A stretch of DNA of 64,000 bases, from positions 275,200-339,199 of the forward strand of contig NZ_PJQW01000004.1 in the NCBI RefSeq assembly GCF_004303025.1. Direction: 5' to 3'. This stretch comes from Flavobacterium sp. J27. Its GTDB lineage: Bacteria; Bacteroidota; Bacteroidia; Flavobacteriales; Flavobacteriaceae. The translations under genes were made by a program, and so were the position numbers. The notes below the pieces were generated by a model that was given only the letters and a program-made list of their open reading frames with translations, was not told where the DNA came from and searched no databases. The first letter of the stretch is position 1. Every line of letters begins with the position of its first letter. Positions 24,429 to 31,876 of the stretch are shown here, piece by piece.

Positions 24429-25496
24429 TTAGATCTTAACCGTCCATCCAAAGGTATCTTCTTCAATTTTATATTGAATGTTATTCAATTTGTCTTTCAA
24501 TGCTAAAGCAACAGAATGCTCTATTTTAGGTAACTCATAATAGGTTCCTTGGTATTCAAATCCTACAATAGGGTTGACTACTGCAGCCGTTCCTGCACCA
24601 AAAATTTCTTGTAATGTACCATTCTTAGCCGCAGCTACTAATTCATCTACTAATACTGGTCGCACTTCTACAGCAATGTTTTCTCGCTTCGCTAAATCAA
24701 TCAAACTCTTACGCGTTACACCATCTAAAATACGCTCACTCGTTGGAGCAGTATATAAGGTATCGTTAATTCTAAAGAAAACATTCATCGTTCCCGCTTC
24801 TTCTAATTTGGTATGCGTCGCATCATCTGTCCAAATGATTTGCTGATATCCTTTTTCATTGGCTAACTTCGTTGGGTAAAACTGTGCCGAATAGTTTCCT
24901 GCTGCTTTTGCAGCACCTATACCACCATTGGCAGCACGACTAAAATGCTCTGCAATTAATACTTTTACTTCACCAGAATAATATGATTTTGCAGGAGAAA
25001 GAATAATCATAAAACGATAGTATACAGCTGGTGCTGCTACCACACCTTTTCCTGTAGCAATCATAAAAGGTCTAATATATAAAGAATTACCTTTGCCTTT
25101 CTTAACCCATTCTTTTTCAATTTCTAGCAATTGTTTTAAACCGCCCATAAAAACATCTTCTGGTACTTCTGGCATAGCCATTCTTACCGCACTTTTATTA
25201 AAACGCTCATAGTTTTGGTCTGGTCTAAACAACCAAACCGCATCTTGCTCGTCTTTATAAGCTTTCATCCCTTCAAAAATTGCCTGACCATAATGGAACA
25301 CTTTTGCAGAAGGATCTATCATAAAAGGAGCATAAGGCTCAATAGAAGGCTTCTTCCATTCTCCATTTTCATAATCACAAACCAACATATGATCTGTGAA
25401 AACATTTCCAAAACTTAATTTCTCAAAATCTACTTCATTAATCTTAGAAGAAGAAGCTAATTGTATATCGATAGCTGCTAAAGTTTTAATTTCCAT
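24429..25496 (-). CDS. ilvE: branched-chain amino acid aminotransferase
   Basis: This is a class IV PLP-dependent transaminase. It transfers the amino group between 2-oxoglutarate/glutamate and the oxo acids of Leu, Ile and Val in the cytoplasm. Family marks visible are MIDPSAKVFHYGQAIFEGMKAY near the start, GNSLYIRPFMIATG, GGIGAAKAAGNYSAQFYPT with the PLP lysine region, WTDDATHTKLEEAGTMNVFF, and GVTRKSLIDLAKRENI. The C-terminal part has EIFGAGTAAVVNPI. Length 355 is typical of the BCAT I type. It stands alone, divergent from the DUF4920 lipoprotein gene, with its own terminator. Confidence 0.96.
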   Translation of the reverse strand: MEIKTLAAIDIQLASSSKINEVDFEKLSFGNVFTDHMLVCDYENGEWKKPSIEPYAPFMIDPSAKVFHYGQAIFEGMKAYKDEQDAVWLFRPDQNYERFNKSAVRMAMPEVPEDVFMGGLKQLLEIEKEWVKKGKGNSLYIRPFMIATGKGVVAAPAVYYRFMIILSPAKSYYSGEVKVLIAEHFSRAANGGIGAAKAAGNYSAQFYPTKLANEKGYQQIIWTDDATHTKLEEAGTMNVFFRINDTLYTAPTSERILDGVTRKSLIDLAKRENIAVEVRPVLVDELVAAAKNGTLQEIFGAGTAAVVNPIVGFEYQGTYYELPKIEHSVALALKDKLNNIQYKIEEDTFGWTVKI

Positions 25497-25659
25497 TTTT
25501 TAGTTGTTTATCCGGATTTAGTAATAAAAAATCAATGGTTTTATGCACTCACCGATTTTCATTGCAAATTTAACAAAAAAAGATTTGTTCTTTTAACTTG
25601 GTAAAGAAAATAAATAATGCGATTATCGACAAAAAAGCATTATTTTTAAACAATTAATT

Positions 25660-25667
25660 TATTTTTG
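25660..25667 (+). promoter_or_regulatory. candidate -7 element of the DUF4920 operon
   Basis: TATTTTTG fits the Bacteroidetes -7 consensus TAnnTTTG and lies 23 bp before the preferred lipoprotein start. A good -33 TTTG is not apparent, so this rests on the -7 box alone. Confidence 0.35.
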
Positions 25668-25689
25668 TACTAAATAAAACATGAGATCA

Positions 25690-26193
25690 ATGAAAAAAAT
25701 TATTCTAATGGCTGTTATTTCAGCTTTTTTCCTAAGTTGCCAAGATAAAAAACAAGAAGAAACTCCAGTTGCTGAAAACACTACTGAAAGTAAATATGCT
25801 ACTTTTGGAGAGGCAATCAATGAAGAAGGAGCATTAACATCTGATGAAATGATGCAAAAATTTGATGCCTTAAAAGAAGGAGATACAATTGATGTAAAAT
25901 TCAAATCTACCATTCACAATGTGTGTCAGAAAAAAGGATGTTGGATGACTTTAGGTTTAGCTGATGATAAAGAAACCTTTGTAAAATTTAAAGACTATGG
26001 TTTCTTTGTTCCAAAAAACGCTACAGATAAAGAGGTAATAGTAAACGGAAAAGCTTTTGTAAGTGTAGAAAGCGTTGAAGATTTACAGCATTATGCAAAA
26101 GATGCAGGGAAATCACAAGAAGCTATCGATAGTATTACTGAGCCAAAAATTACTTATTCGCTTATGGCCGATGGTGTTTTAATTGCTAAATAA
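25690..26193 (+). CDS. DUF4920 lipoprotein
   Basis: A lipoprotein: signal peptide KKIILMAVISAFFLSC, then an acidic linker (KKQEETPVAENTTESK), then a DUF4920 domain with FGEAINEEGALTSDEMMQKF, GDTIDVKFKSTIHNVCQKKGCWMTLGL and DKEVIVNGKAFVSVESVEDLQHYA. The two cysteines in CQKKGCWMTL are conserved in this family. Function is unknown; a metal- or redox-linked role is conceivable. I prefer the ATG at 25690; an ATG three codons upstream is also possible. Its stop overlaps by one base the start of a heme-type lipoprotein gene (TAATG), so they are translated together. Confidence 0.85.
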   Translation: MKKIILMAVISAFFLSCQDKKQEETPVAENTTESKYATFGEAINEEGALTSDEMMQKFDALKEGDTIDVKFKSTIHNVCQKKGCWMTLGLADDKETFVKFKDYGFFVPKNATDKEVIVNGKAFVSVESVEDLQHYAKDAGKSQEAIDSITEPKITYSLMADGVLIAK

Positions 26194-26621
26194 TGAAGAA
26201 CTGGTATTTCCTTATAATAATCGCTTTATTTTTTAGTTGTAACCAAAAAGAAACGGCACCTGATAAAGAAAGTAGCGAAGAATTCGATATGTATGAGTTC
26301 TCAGAAATGGCCGGTTTAATGGAACAATTTTATGCAGAAAACAACAAATTGAAACAACAAATTATAAAAGGAGATTCCATTGCTCCTTTTCCAGATTATT
26401 TTTTAAACATTCACACAGCAGTATTAACCGATGCTTCTGATAGAGATGATTTCTTTAATGAACAAGCACAAAAATTTATCGATGCTGAAAAATTAATCTT
26501 TGAAGATGCAGCGTCGAATAGAGCAGATAATTTTAATCTTGCGGTAGATGCCTGTATCACATGTCATCAACAAAAATGTTTAGGACCTATTCCTAGAATT
26601 AAAAAGTTATATATTAAATAA
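26193..26621 (+). CDS. lipoprotein with a cytochrome-c-like CxxCH
   Basis: Signal peptide NWYFLIIIALFFSC with the lipobox Cys, then a short mature part of about 125 residues. Near the C terminus is AVDACITCHQQKCLGPIPRIKKLY, a heme-c type CxxCH followed by another Cys and a basic end. The rest is helical (MAGLMEQFYAENNKLKQQI). Cytochrome c' and multiheme proteins share such a placement, with the heme motif close to the end of a helical bundle. That makes a small membrane-bound cytochrome plausible. It is translationally coupled (TAATG) to the DUF4920 gene, suggesting joint function at the outer side of the cytoplasmic membrane or in the periplasm. Confidence 0.75.
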   Translation: MKNWYFLIIIALFFSCNQKETAPDKESSEEFDMYEFSEMAGLMEQFYAENNKLKQQIIKGDSIAPFPDYFLNIHTAVLTDASDRDDFFNEQAQKFIDAEKLIFEDAASNRADNFNLAVDACITCHQQKCLGPIPRIKKLYIK

Positions 26622-26624
26622 ATT

Positions 26625-26657
26625 GAAAAGAGTTTAAGCCTACCTTAAACTCTTTTC
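26625..26657. terminator. intrinsic terminator
   Basis: A perfect 14-bp stem (GAAAAGAGTTTAAG and its complement) closes with a 5-nt loop and is followed by CTTTT. It ends the DUF4920/heme lipoprotein operon. Confidence 0.85.
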
Positions 26658-26672
26658 TTTTAAACCGCTTAT

Positions 26673-27338
26673 ATGAAAAGAGAAATTATTATTACTAATG
26701 ATGGTTCAACGAGTATTCACTTACCCGAATGGAATGAAAGTTATCATTCAAAACACGGAGCCATTCAGGAAGCCAAACATGTTTTTATAAAACAGGGTTT
26801 AGATCTTTTTTCAAATAAGAAACAGGTTGCTATTTTAGAGATTGGTTTTGGTACAGGTCTCAATGCTTTAATTACCCTGCTCGAAGCCGAACAATATCAA
26901 CAACACATTCAATACACAGGAATAGAAGCCTATCCAGTAGCCTTATCCGAAATTGAACAGCTAAACTATACCAAACAATTAGAGGCTATAGAGAAGCAGG
27001 AATTGTTTCTAACCATGCATCAATCAGAATGGGAGCAAGAAATTAGGTTATCCAATTATTTTTCGATTACCAAAAGAGAACAGTTTTTTGATCAAATTGA
27101 GGATGAAAATAAGTTCAATTTAATCTATTTTGATGCCTTTGGTTTTCGTGTACAACCCGAATTATGGTCTGAAGCCATCTTCCAAAAAATGTATCATGCC
27201 TTACAGTCTGGAGGTGTTTTAGTAACTTATGCTTGCCGAACCAGTATTAAAAATGCCATGAAAGCGTGTGGTTTTGTAGAGGAAAAGTTGCCTGGTGCAC
27301 CAGGTAAAAGAGAAATGCTTCGTGCAACTAAAGTGTAA
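26673..27338 (+). CDS. mnmD: tRNA 5-methylaminomethyl-2-thiouridine methyltransferase
   Basis: MnmD adds the methyl group in the last step of mnm5s2U34 formation on tRNA wobble uridines, using SAM. In most Bacteroidetes it is separate from MnmC's oxidase part. Visible: ILEIGFGTGLNALITLLEA (SAM motif I), YTGIEAYPVALSEIEQLNY, and YFDAFGFRVQPELWSEAIFQKMYHAL, then GGVLVTYACRTSIKNAMKACGF and LPGAPGKREMLRA, the family's C-terminal motif. Length 221 matches. It starts 15 bp after the terminator of the upstream operon and is monocistronic. Confidence 0.93.
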   Translation: MKREIIITNDGSTSIHLPEWNESYHSKHGAIQEAKHVFIKQGLDLFSNKKQVAILEIGFGTGLNALITLLEAEQYQQHIQYTGIEAYPVALSEIEQLNYTKQLEAIEKQELFLTMHQSEWEQEIRLSNYFSITKREQFFDQIEDENKFNLIYFDAFGFRVQPELWSEAIFQKMYHALQSGGVLVTYACRTSIKNAMKACGFVEEKLPGAPGKREMLRATKV

Positions 27339-27496
27339 GCTGTTGATTTTTACTGTTTTATCTGCTTTTTTTAAAATTTTAGGATAATATTAGCATTATT
27401 TTTACACTTAGAAACGCCATGATTTCAAAAAATAGAGTATATTTACCTTACGTTCACAAACAAACTAAAGTCTAACAAAAATTAATTTGAATTAGA

Positions 27497-27691
27497 ATGG
27501 CTAGATCAATGTTTTCCTATTCTAAAGCTATACTTGAAAGAGTAAGTTTTGATCCTAAACTATTTTGTAAAGAGTTAGAAAAAGCAATTAAGATTTTATT
27601 GCCTTATGAAGTTGATCAACTTCGCGATTGGTTACTTAAGTTTACTGAAGAAAAACCAGAATTAAAACAATGTTTAATCTATATAAACTAA
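27497..27691 (+). CDS. small conserved helical protein of unknown function
   Basis: A 64-residue protein beginning MARSMFSYSKAILERVSFDP, then KLFCKELEKAIKILLPYEVD and QLRDWLLKFTEEKPELKQCL, which looks like three short helices. I recall the same small protein in other flavobacteria, in which it is well conserved; no function is known. It has its own terminator at 27698-27723 and is 158 bp after mnmD. No membrane helix is predicted. Confidence 0.7.
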   Translation: MARSMFSYSKAILERVSFDPKLFCKELEKAIKILLPYEVDQLRDWLLKFTEEKPELKQCLIYIN

Positions 27692-27697
27692 AAAAAT

Positions 27698-27723
27698 AAA
27701 AAGGAGCTGTACAGCTCCTTTTT
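27698..27723. terminator. bidirectional intrinsic terminator
   Basis: A perfect palindrome centred on TGTACA, with GGAGC arms and A and T runs outside, separates the small helical gene from the convergent oxyR stop. Confidence 0.85.
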
Positions 27724-28665
27724 TTATTTCTGTGCTTTCGGACTGATAATTTCTACATCATGAAAAGCGATAGCACCTCTTACGACACCAGATATTGTAT
27801 CTCTTAAAGCATTAATAATATGTATTTTTAATTCGTTTTTAGGATAAATTAAACTTACTTCTCTAGAAGGTTTTGGATTTTTAAACTGTCTTAGCTTTAC
27901 CTTGTTCTTTTCGTTTAAATCCAAACTATGTAAATAAGGTAAAAGTGTGGTTCCAAGACCTTCATCAGCTAATTTAATTAAGGTTTCAAAACTACCACTT
28001 TCAATTTGGAAATGGTTTTCACTTAAGAACGAATTGTTCTTACAAAGGTTTAAAATCCCGTTTTTAAAACAATGTCCGTCTTGTAATAAAAGAATGCGGT
28101 CTAAATCTAAATCACTAACTTCAATTTCTTTCTTCTCAAAACTTTTATGTGTATCTGGAATATAAGCCACAAAAGGTTCGTAGTATAATACAATTTCCTT
28201 AATGTTTTCTTCTTCTAGAGGTGTTGCTGCTATAGCACAGTCTAAATGTCCATTTTTAAGTTTTTGGATAATTTCTTCTGTGGTGTTTTCTTCAATAACT
28301 AAATTCACTTTAGGATATTTTGCAATAAAATTAGTTAAAAACATGGGTAGGAGTGTAGGCATAATAGTAGGAATAATACCCACTTTAAATTCGCCACCAA
28401 TATATCCTTTTTGTTGGTCTACAATATCTTTAATTCGTCCCGCTTCGTTGACTATATTTTTAGCCTGATTCACAATTTTTTGGCCCACTTCGGTAAGCAG
28501 TATTGGTTTTTTACTTCTATCAAAAATTAAAACGTCTAATTCGTCTTCTAATTTTTGAATTTGCATGCTCAAGGTAGGTTGGGTAACATAACACTTTTCG
28601 GCTGCTAGAGTAAAATTCTTATGTTCGGCTACGGCTAAAACGTAATATAGTTGGGTAATAGTCAT
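27724..28665 (-). CDS. oxyR: LysR-family peroxide sensor
   Basis: OxyR activates antioxidant genes when H2O2 oxidises two cysteines to a disulphide. The N-terminal winged helix-turn-helix is MTITQLYYVLAVAEHKNF, then LAAEKCYVTQPTLSMQIQKLE. The redox pair is at residues 199 and 208 in LLLQDGHCFKNGILNLC, the same numbering as in E. coli OxyR. Length 313 is normal. It is divergently transcribed from dps with 108 bp between starts, a classical OxyR/target pair. The gap has a TGATA-N13-TATCA inverted repeat suited to LysR binding. A further internal Cys25 in the HTH is not part of the sensor. Confidence 0.94.
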   Translation of the reverse strand: MTITQLYYVLAVAEHKNFTLAAEKCYVTQPTLSMQIQKLEDELDVLIFDRSKKPILLTEVGQKIVNQAKNIVNEAGRIKDIVDQQKGYIGGEFKVGIIPTIMPTLLPMFLTNFIAKYPKVNLVIEENTTEEIIQKLKNGHLDCAIAATPLEEENIKEIVLYYEPFVAYIPDTHKSFEKKEIEVSDLDLDRILLLQDGHCFKNGILNLCKNNSFLSENHFQIESGSFETLIKLADEGLGTTLLPYLHSLDLNEKNKVKLRQFKNPKPSREVSLIYPKNELKIHIINALRDTISGVVRGAIAFHDVEIISPKAQK

Positions 28666-28679
28666 TATATAAATATTTT

Positions 28680-28702
28680 TGATAAAAATATAAAAACTAT
28701 CA
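28680..28702. promoter_or_regulatory. candidate OxyR operator
   Basis: TGATA and TATCA form an inverted repeat with 13 bp between them. It lies 15 bp from the oxyR start and 72 bp from the dps start. The position suits autorepression and dps activation by OxyR. LysR-type sites often have this T-N11-A arrangement. Binding is inferred. Confidence 0.45.
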
Positions 28703-28736
28703 ATTTGATTTATACTAAATCTATCTTTTTTTGAAA

Positions 28737-28744
28737 TAATTTTG
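28737..28744 (+). promoter_or_regulatory. candidate -7 element of dps
   Basis: TAATTTTG fits the TAnnTTTG consensus, 29 bp before the dps ATG. The -33 TTTG is weak here, as expected if an activator such as OxyR is needed. Confidence 0.45.
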
Positions 28745-28773
28745 TTGTAGAAAATAACAATAAAAATAGTATC

Positions 28774-29247
28774 ATGAAAATCAATAAATTAGGATTATCT
28801 ATCGTAGAATCGGAAGCCATCATTGAAAAATTAAATATCCTTTTATCCAATTTTCAAATTCATTATCAAAATTTAAGAGGATTACACTGGAACATTAGAG
28901 GAAAACGTTTTTTCGATTTACATGTTAAGTTTGAAGAATTGTATAATGATAGCCAATTAAAGATAGATTTATTAGCTGAACGCGTATTAACATTAGGAGG
29001 TAGACCAATGCATACGTTTGCTGAATATCTTGAAAACAACAGTTTAAAAATAGGGAAGAACATTTCAAAAGATACAGAAGCCATTCAGTTAATTATAGAC
29101 GGATTAACAGAATTACTGAAAATTGAAAGAGTAATTTTACATCTTGCATCAGAAAACGATGATGAAGGAACCAATGCGATGATGAGCGATTTCATTAAAG
29201 AACAGGAAAAAACAATTTGGATGTTACATGCTTGGATGGAAGAATAA
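28774..29247 (+). CDS. dps: Dps-family ferritin-like DNA-protection protein
   Basis: Dps forms a dodecamer that oxidises Fe2+ with H2O2, stores iron and binds DNA under stress. The ferroxidase residues are at His38 and His50 (RGLHWNIRGKRFFDLHV), Asp65 and Glu69 (KIDLLAER); all four match the positions of the Listeria/E. coli family with a constant offset. GGRPMHTFAEYL follows as in other members. Length 157 is typical. It is divergent from oxyR, and I expect induction by peroxide. The N-terminal extension is short, with Lys residues that might help in DNA binding. Confidence 0.93.
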   Translation: MKINKLGLSIVESEAIIEKLNILLSNFQIHYQNLRGLHWNIRGKRFFDLHVKFEELYNDSQLKIDLLAERVLTLGGRPMHTFAEYLENNSLKIGKNISKDTEAIQLIIDGLTELLKIERVILHLASENDDEGTNAMMSDFIKEQEKTIWMLHAWMEE

Positions 29248-29299
29248 GAAATGTTAAAAAAATAGTTTGGAATACATAAAATCACTTTATATTTGTTAT

Positions 29300-29608
29300 A
29301 TGAAGTTATTGTGTAAAATCAATTTATTATTTTTCTTAGCATTTTTAGCAGCACCTACAATTATTAGTGTGCTTAATAAAGAGGCTAATATAGCTTCGTT
29401 TTATAATATGACAGAAGAAGAAGAAAATGGTTATGATTTTCAATTTGATGAAATAAAAATTGTGTGTCAAACCATATCCGAGTTTTTTTTTCCTCATTTA
29501 GAATATACTTTTCAAGAATTTACACTTCAGAATGACGCTATAATTTGCAATTATAGCGCTTCTATTTTTATACCACCACCCGATTTATTTTTAAAAAAAG
29601 AAGTTTAG
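29300..29608 (+). CDS. small membrane-anchored protein before the SulP gene
   Basis: The protein has one hydrophobic segment (INLLFFLAFLAAPTIISV), then an acidic stretch (MTEEEENGYDFQFDEI) and a C-terminal beta-like part ending in a proline run (SIFIPPPDLF). I recall similar proteins in flavobacteria ahead of SulP transporters or alone, with the same hydrophobic AAPTI segment and a closing PPP motif. I do not know their role. I use the ATG at 29300 rather than 29267 since it places the hydrophobic segment at the N terminus. It precedes the SulP gene by 32 bp and may be co-transcribed. Confidence 0.6.
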   Translation: MKLLCKINLLFFLAFLAAPTIISVLNKEANIASFYNMTEEEENGYDFQFDEIKIVCQTISEFFFPHLEYTFQEFTLQNDAIICNYSASIFIPPPDLFLKKEV

Positions 29609-29640
29609 TAATAATCCTATTTTTTTAAAAATTATATTCT

Positions 29641-31218
29641 ATGTTTAAATATTTAAAAAACGATATTCCGTCGAGTATTGTTGTGTTTTTTGTGGCTTTA
29701 CCTTTATGTTTAGGTATCGCATTAGCTAGTGATGCACCTCCTTTATCAGGCTTAATTGCAGGTATTATTGGAGGAATTGTGGTGGGAATTATTAGTGGCT
29801 CCAGAATAGGAGTGAGTGGACCTGCTGCCGGTTTAGCAGCAATAGTTGCTGGTGCAATAGGTTCTTTAGGGAACTTTGAATTATTCTTGTCTGCTGTCGT
29901 TTTAGCTGGAGTAATTCAATTATTATTCGGACTTTTAAAAATGGGTGTTATTGGTTATTATTTTCCAAATAGTGTTATCAAAGGCATGTTAACAGGTATT
30001 GGTATCATTATTATTCTAAAACAAATTCCTCACTTTTTTGGGTACGATTCAGAAGCTGAAGGAGCTGATAGTTTTATTGAAAAATCAGGCGAAAATACTT
30101 TTTCAGCTATTGTACATGTTATCGATAATATAACCTTGGGTTCTTTAATTATAGGCGTGTTAGGCCTAGTTTTAATTTTATTTTGGGATACTATTTTATC
30201 TAAAAAACATACTTTTTTTAAGATAATACAAGGTTCTTTAGTAGCCGTTTTAATTGGAACTATTTTACAAATAGTATTCAGTAAAACAGAAAATTTTGCT
30301 ATTCAAGGCAAACATTTGGTTCAAATTCCAGTTCCAGAAAGCATTTCAGAATTTAATACAATATTGCGCTTTCCAGATTTTAGTCAGTTTTTTACATTAG
30401 ATATTCTTACCATTGCTTTTACTCTAGCTTTAGTAGCTAGTTTAGAAACGTTATTAAGTGTTGAAGCCACAGATAAATTAGATCCTGAAAAAAATATAAC
30501 TCCACCAAACAGAGAACTGTTTGCCCAAGGTATTGGAAATATTATTTCTGGTTTAATAGGAGGGTTACCTATTACGCAAGTAATTGTTAGAAGTTCGGCA
30601 AATGTACAGTCGAATGCTAAGACAAAATTTTCAGCAATCTTTCATGGTATCCTTTTATTAGCAGCTGTTTTGGCAATTCCAGATTTATTAAATCACATTC
30701 CTAAGTCGGTTTTAGCAGCGGTTTTAATTTTAGTGGGTTTTAAATTAGCAAAACCTTCTTTATTTAAAAAAATGTTTCATTTAGGTTGGACTCAGTTTGT
30801 TCCTTTTATCGTCACCGTTGTAATGATTGTTTTTACAAATTTATTAATTGGTATTTTCACGGGTTTGATGATAGGGGTGATCGTTATTTTAGTGAAGAGT
30901 TATCAAAATTCTATGTTTTTAAACAAAAAGGAATCAGAAACGGATAATGTAATTGAAATGACTTTCGCAGAAGAAATTACTTTTTTAAATAAAGCTTCAA
31001 TTCAAAGAGAATTATTTAATTTGCCTGAAAATTGTCGCTTAGAATTAGACATTCGAAAAACCACTTATTTGGATTATGATATTGTAGAAATTTTGGAAGA
31101 TTTTGTGGTGCAAGCCAAGAATAAAAACATTTTTGTACATTTAAAATCTGAACGGGGAATAGTAGATAATCCAAGTAGTTTTATCGAATTTTTTAAATTA
31201 AAAAAACAATCTAGATAA
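29641..31218 (+). CDS. SulP-family anion transporter
   Basis: An inner-membrane anion transporter with about 10-12 helices. The start reads DIPSSIVVFFVALPLCLGIALASDAPPLSGL, which carries the conserved SulP first-helix pattern, followed by VSGPAAGLAAIVAGAIG. Later there are NPNRELFAQGIGNIISGLIGGLPI-like motifs, and the C-terminal cytosolic segment after residue 440 could be a STAS domain (LELDIRKTTYLDYDIVEILED). A carbonic anhydrase gene follows 18 bp downstream. SulP proteins of the BicA type carry HCO3-, and the pairing suggests bicarbonate uptake linked to CO2 hydration. The real anion is inferred, not proven. Confidence 0.9.
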   Translation: MFKYLKNDIPSSIVVFFVALPLCLGIALASDAPPLSGLIAGIIGGIVVGIISGSRIGVSGPAAGLAAIVAGAIGSLGNFELFLSAVVLAGVIQLLFGLLKMGVIGYYFPNSVIKGMLTGIGIIIILKQIPHFFGYDSEAEGADSFIEKSGENTFSAIVHVIDNITLGSLIIGVLGLVLILFWDTILSKKHTFFKIIQGSLVAVLIGTILQIVFSKTENFAIQGKHLVQIPVPESISEFNTILRFPDFSQFFTLDILTIAFTLALVASLETLLSVEATDKLDPEKNITPPNRELFAQGIGNIISGLIGGLPITQVIVRSSANVQSNAKTKFSAIFHGILLLAAVLAIPDLLNHIPKSVLAAVLILVGFKLAKPSLFKKMFHLGWTQFVPFIVTVVMIVFTNLLIGIFTGLMIGVIVILVKSYQNSMFLNKKESETDNVIEMTFAEEITFLNKASIQRELFNLPENCRLELDIRKTTYLDYDIVEILEDFVVQAKNKNIFVHLKSERGIVDNPSSFIEFFKLKKQSR

Positions 31219-31236
31219 AAAATAAATTTAATAAAA

Positions 31237-31872
31237 ATGGCAGAATTTTATAAAAAAATACTCGAAAACAACAAAAAATGGGTAGAAGAGAAATTAAAAA
31301 TTAACCCTGATTTTTTTAATAATTTAGCAGAAGGACAACAACCACCTTTACTATGGATTGGTTGTTCAGATAGTCGTGTGCCTGCCAATGAAATTATTGG
31401 AGCCGAACCTGGTGAAGTTTTTGTGCACAGAAATATTGCTAATATGGTAGTACATAGCGATATGAATATGTTAAGTGTTTTGGATTATGCTGTAAATGCT
31501 TTAAAAGTGCAACATGTAATTGTATGTGGACATTATGGTTGTGGAGGTGTAAAAGCGGCTATGGGCAACGATTCAATAGGAGTGATTGATAATTGGATTA
31601 GACACATCAAAGACGTGTATCGTTTTCATCAACAAGAATTAGACAGCATTGAAGATAAAAATGATAGATTTAATCGTTTTGTAGAATTAAACGTGAAAGA
31701 ACAAGTTTTTGACTTAGCAAAAACATCTATTGTACAAGGAGCTTGGAGAAACGGTCAAAAATTATTTCTACATGGATGGGTTTATGGATTAAATTCTGGG
31801 TATGTTACTGATTTAGGAGTAAATATTACCTCTAATGATGATTTAGATGAAGTATACCAATTGAAATTCTAA
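31237..31872 (+). CDS. beta-carbonic anhydrase
   Basis: This zinc enzyme interconverts CO2 and HCO3- in the cytoplasm. Zinc ligands are Cys43 (LWIGCSDSRVPA), His99 and Cys102 (CGHYGCGG), with Asp45 and Arg47 as the catalytic dyad. This is a complete type I beta-class site. Length 211 is typical. It lies 18 bp downstream of the SulP gene, a fixed pair in many Bacteroidetes. Joint transport and hydration of bicarbonate is the reasonable role, supplying carboxylases or buffering pH. The neighbouring converging gene is 4 bp away. Confidence 0.94.
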   Translation: MAEFYKKILENNKKWVEEKLKINPDFFNNLAEGQQPPLLWIGCSDSRVPANEIIGAEPGEVFVHRNIANMVVHSDMNMLSVLDYAVNALKVQHVIVCGHYGCGGVKAAMGNDSIGVIDNWIRHIKDVYRFHQQELDSIEDKNDRFNRFVELNVKEQVFDLAKTSIVQGAWRNGQKLFLHGWVYGLNSGYVTDLGVNITSNDDLDEVYQLKF

Positions 31873-31876
31873 ACGT

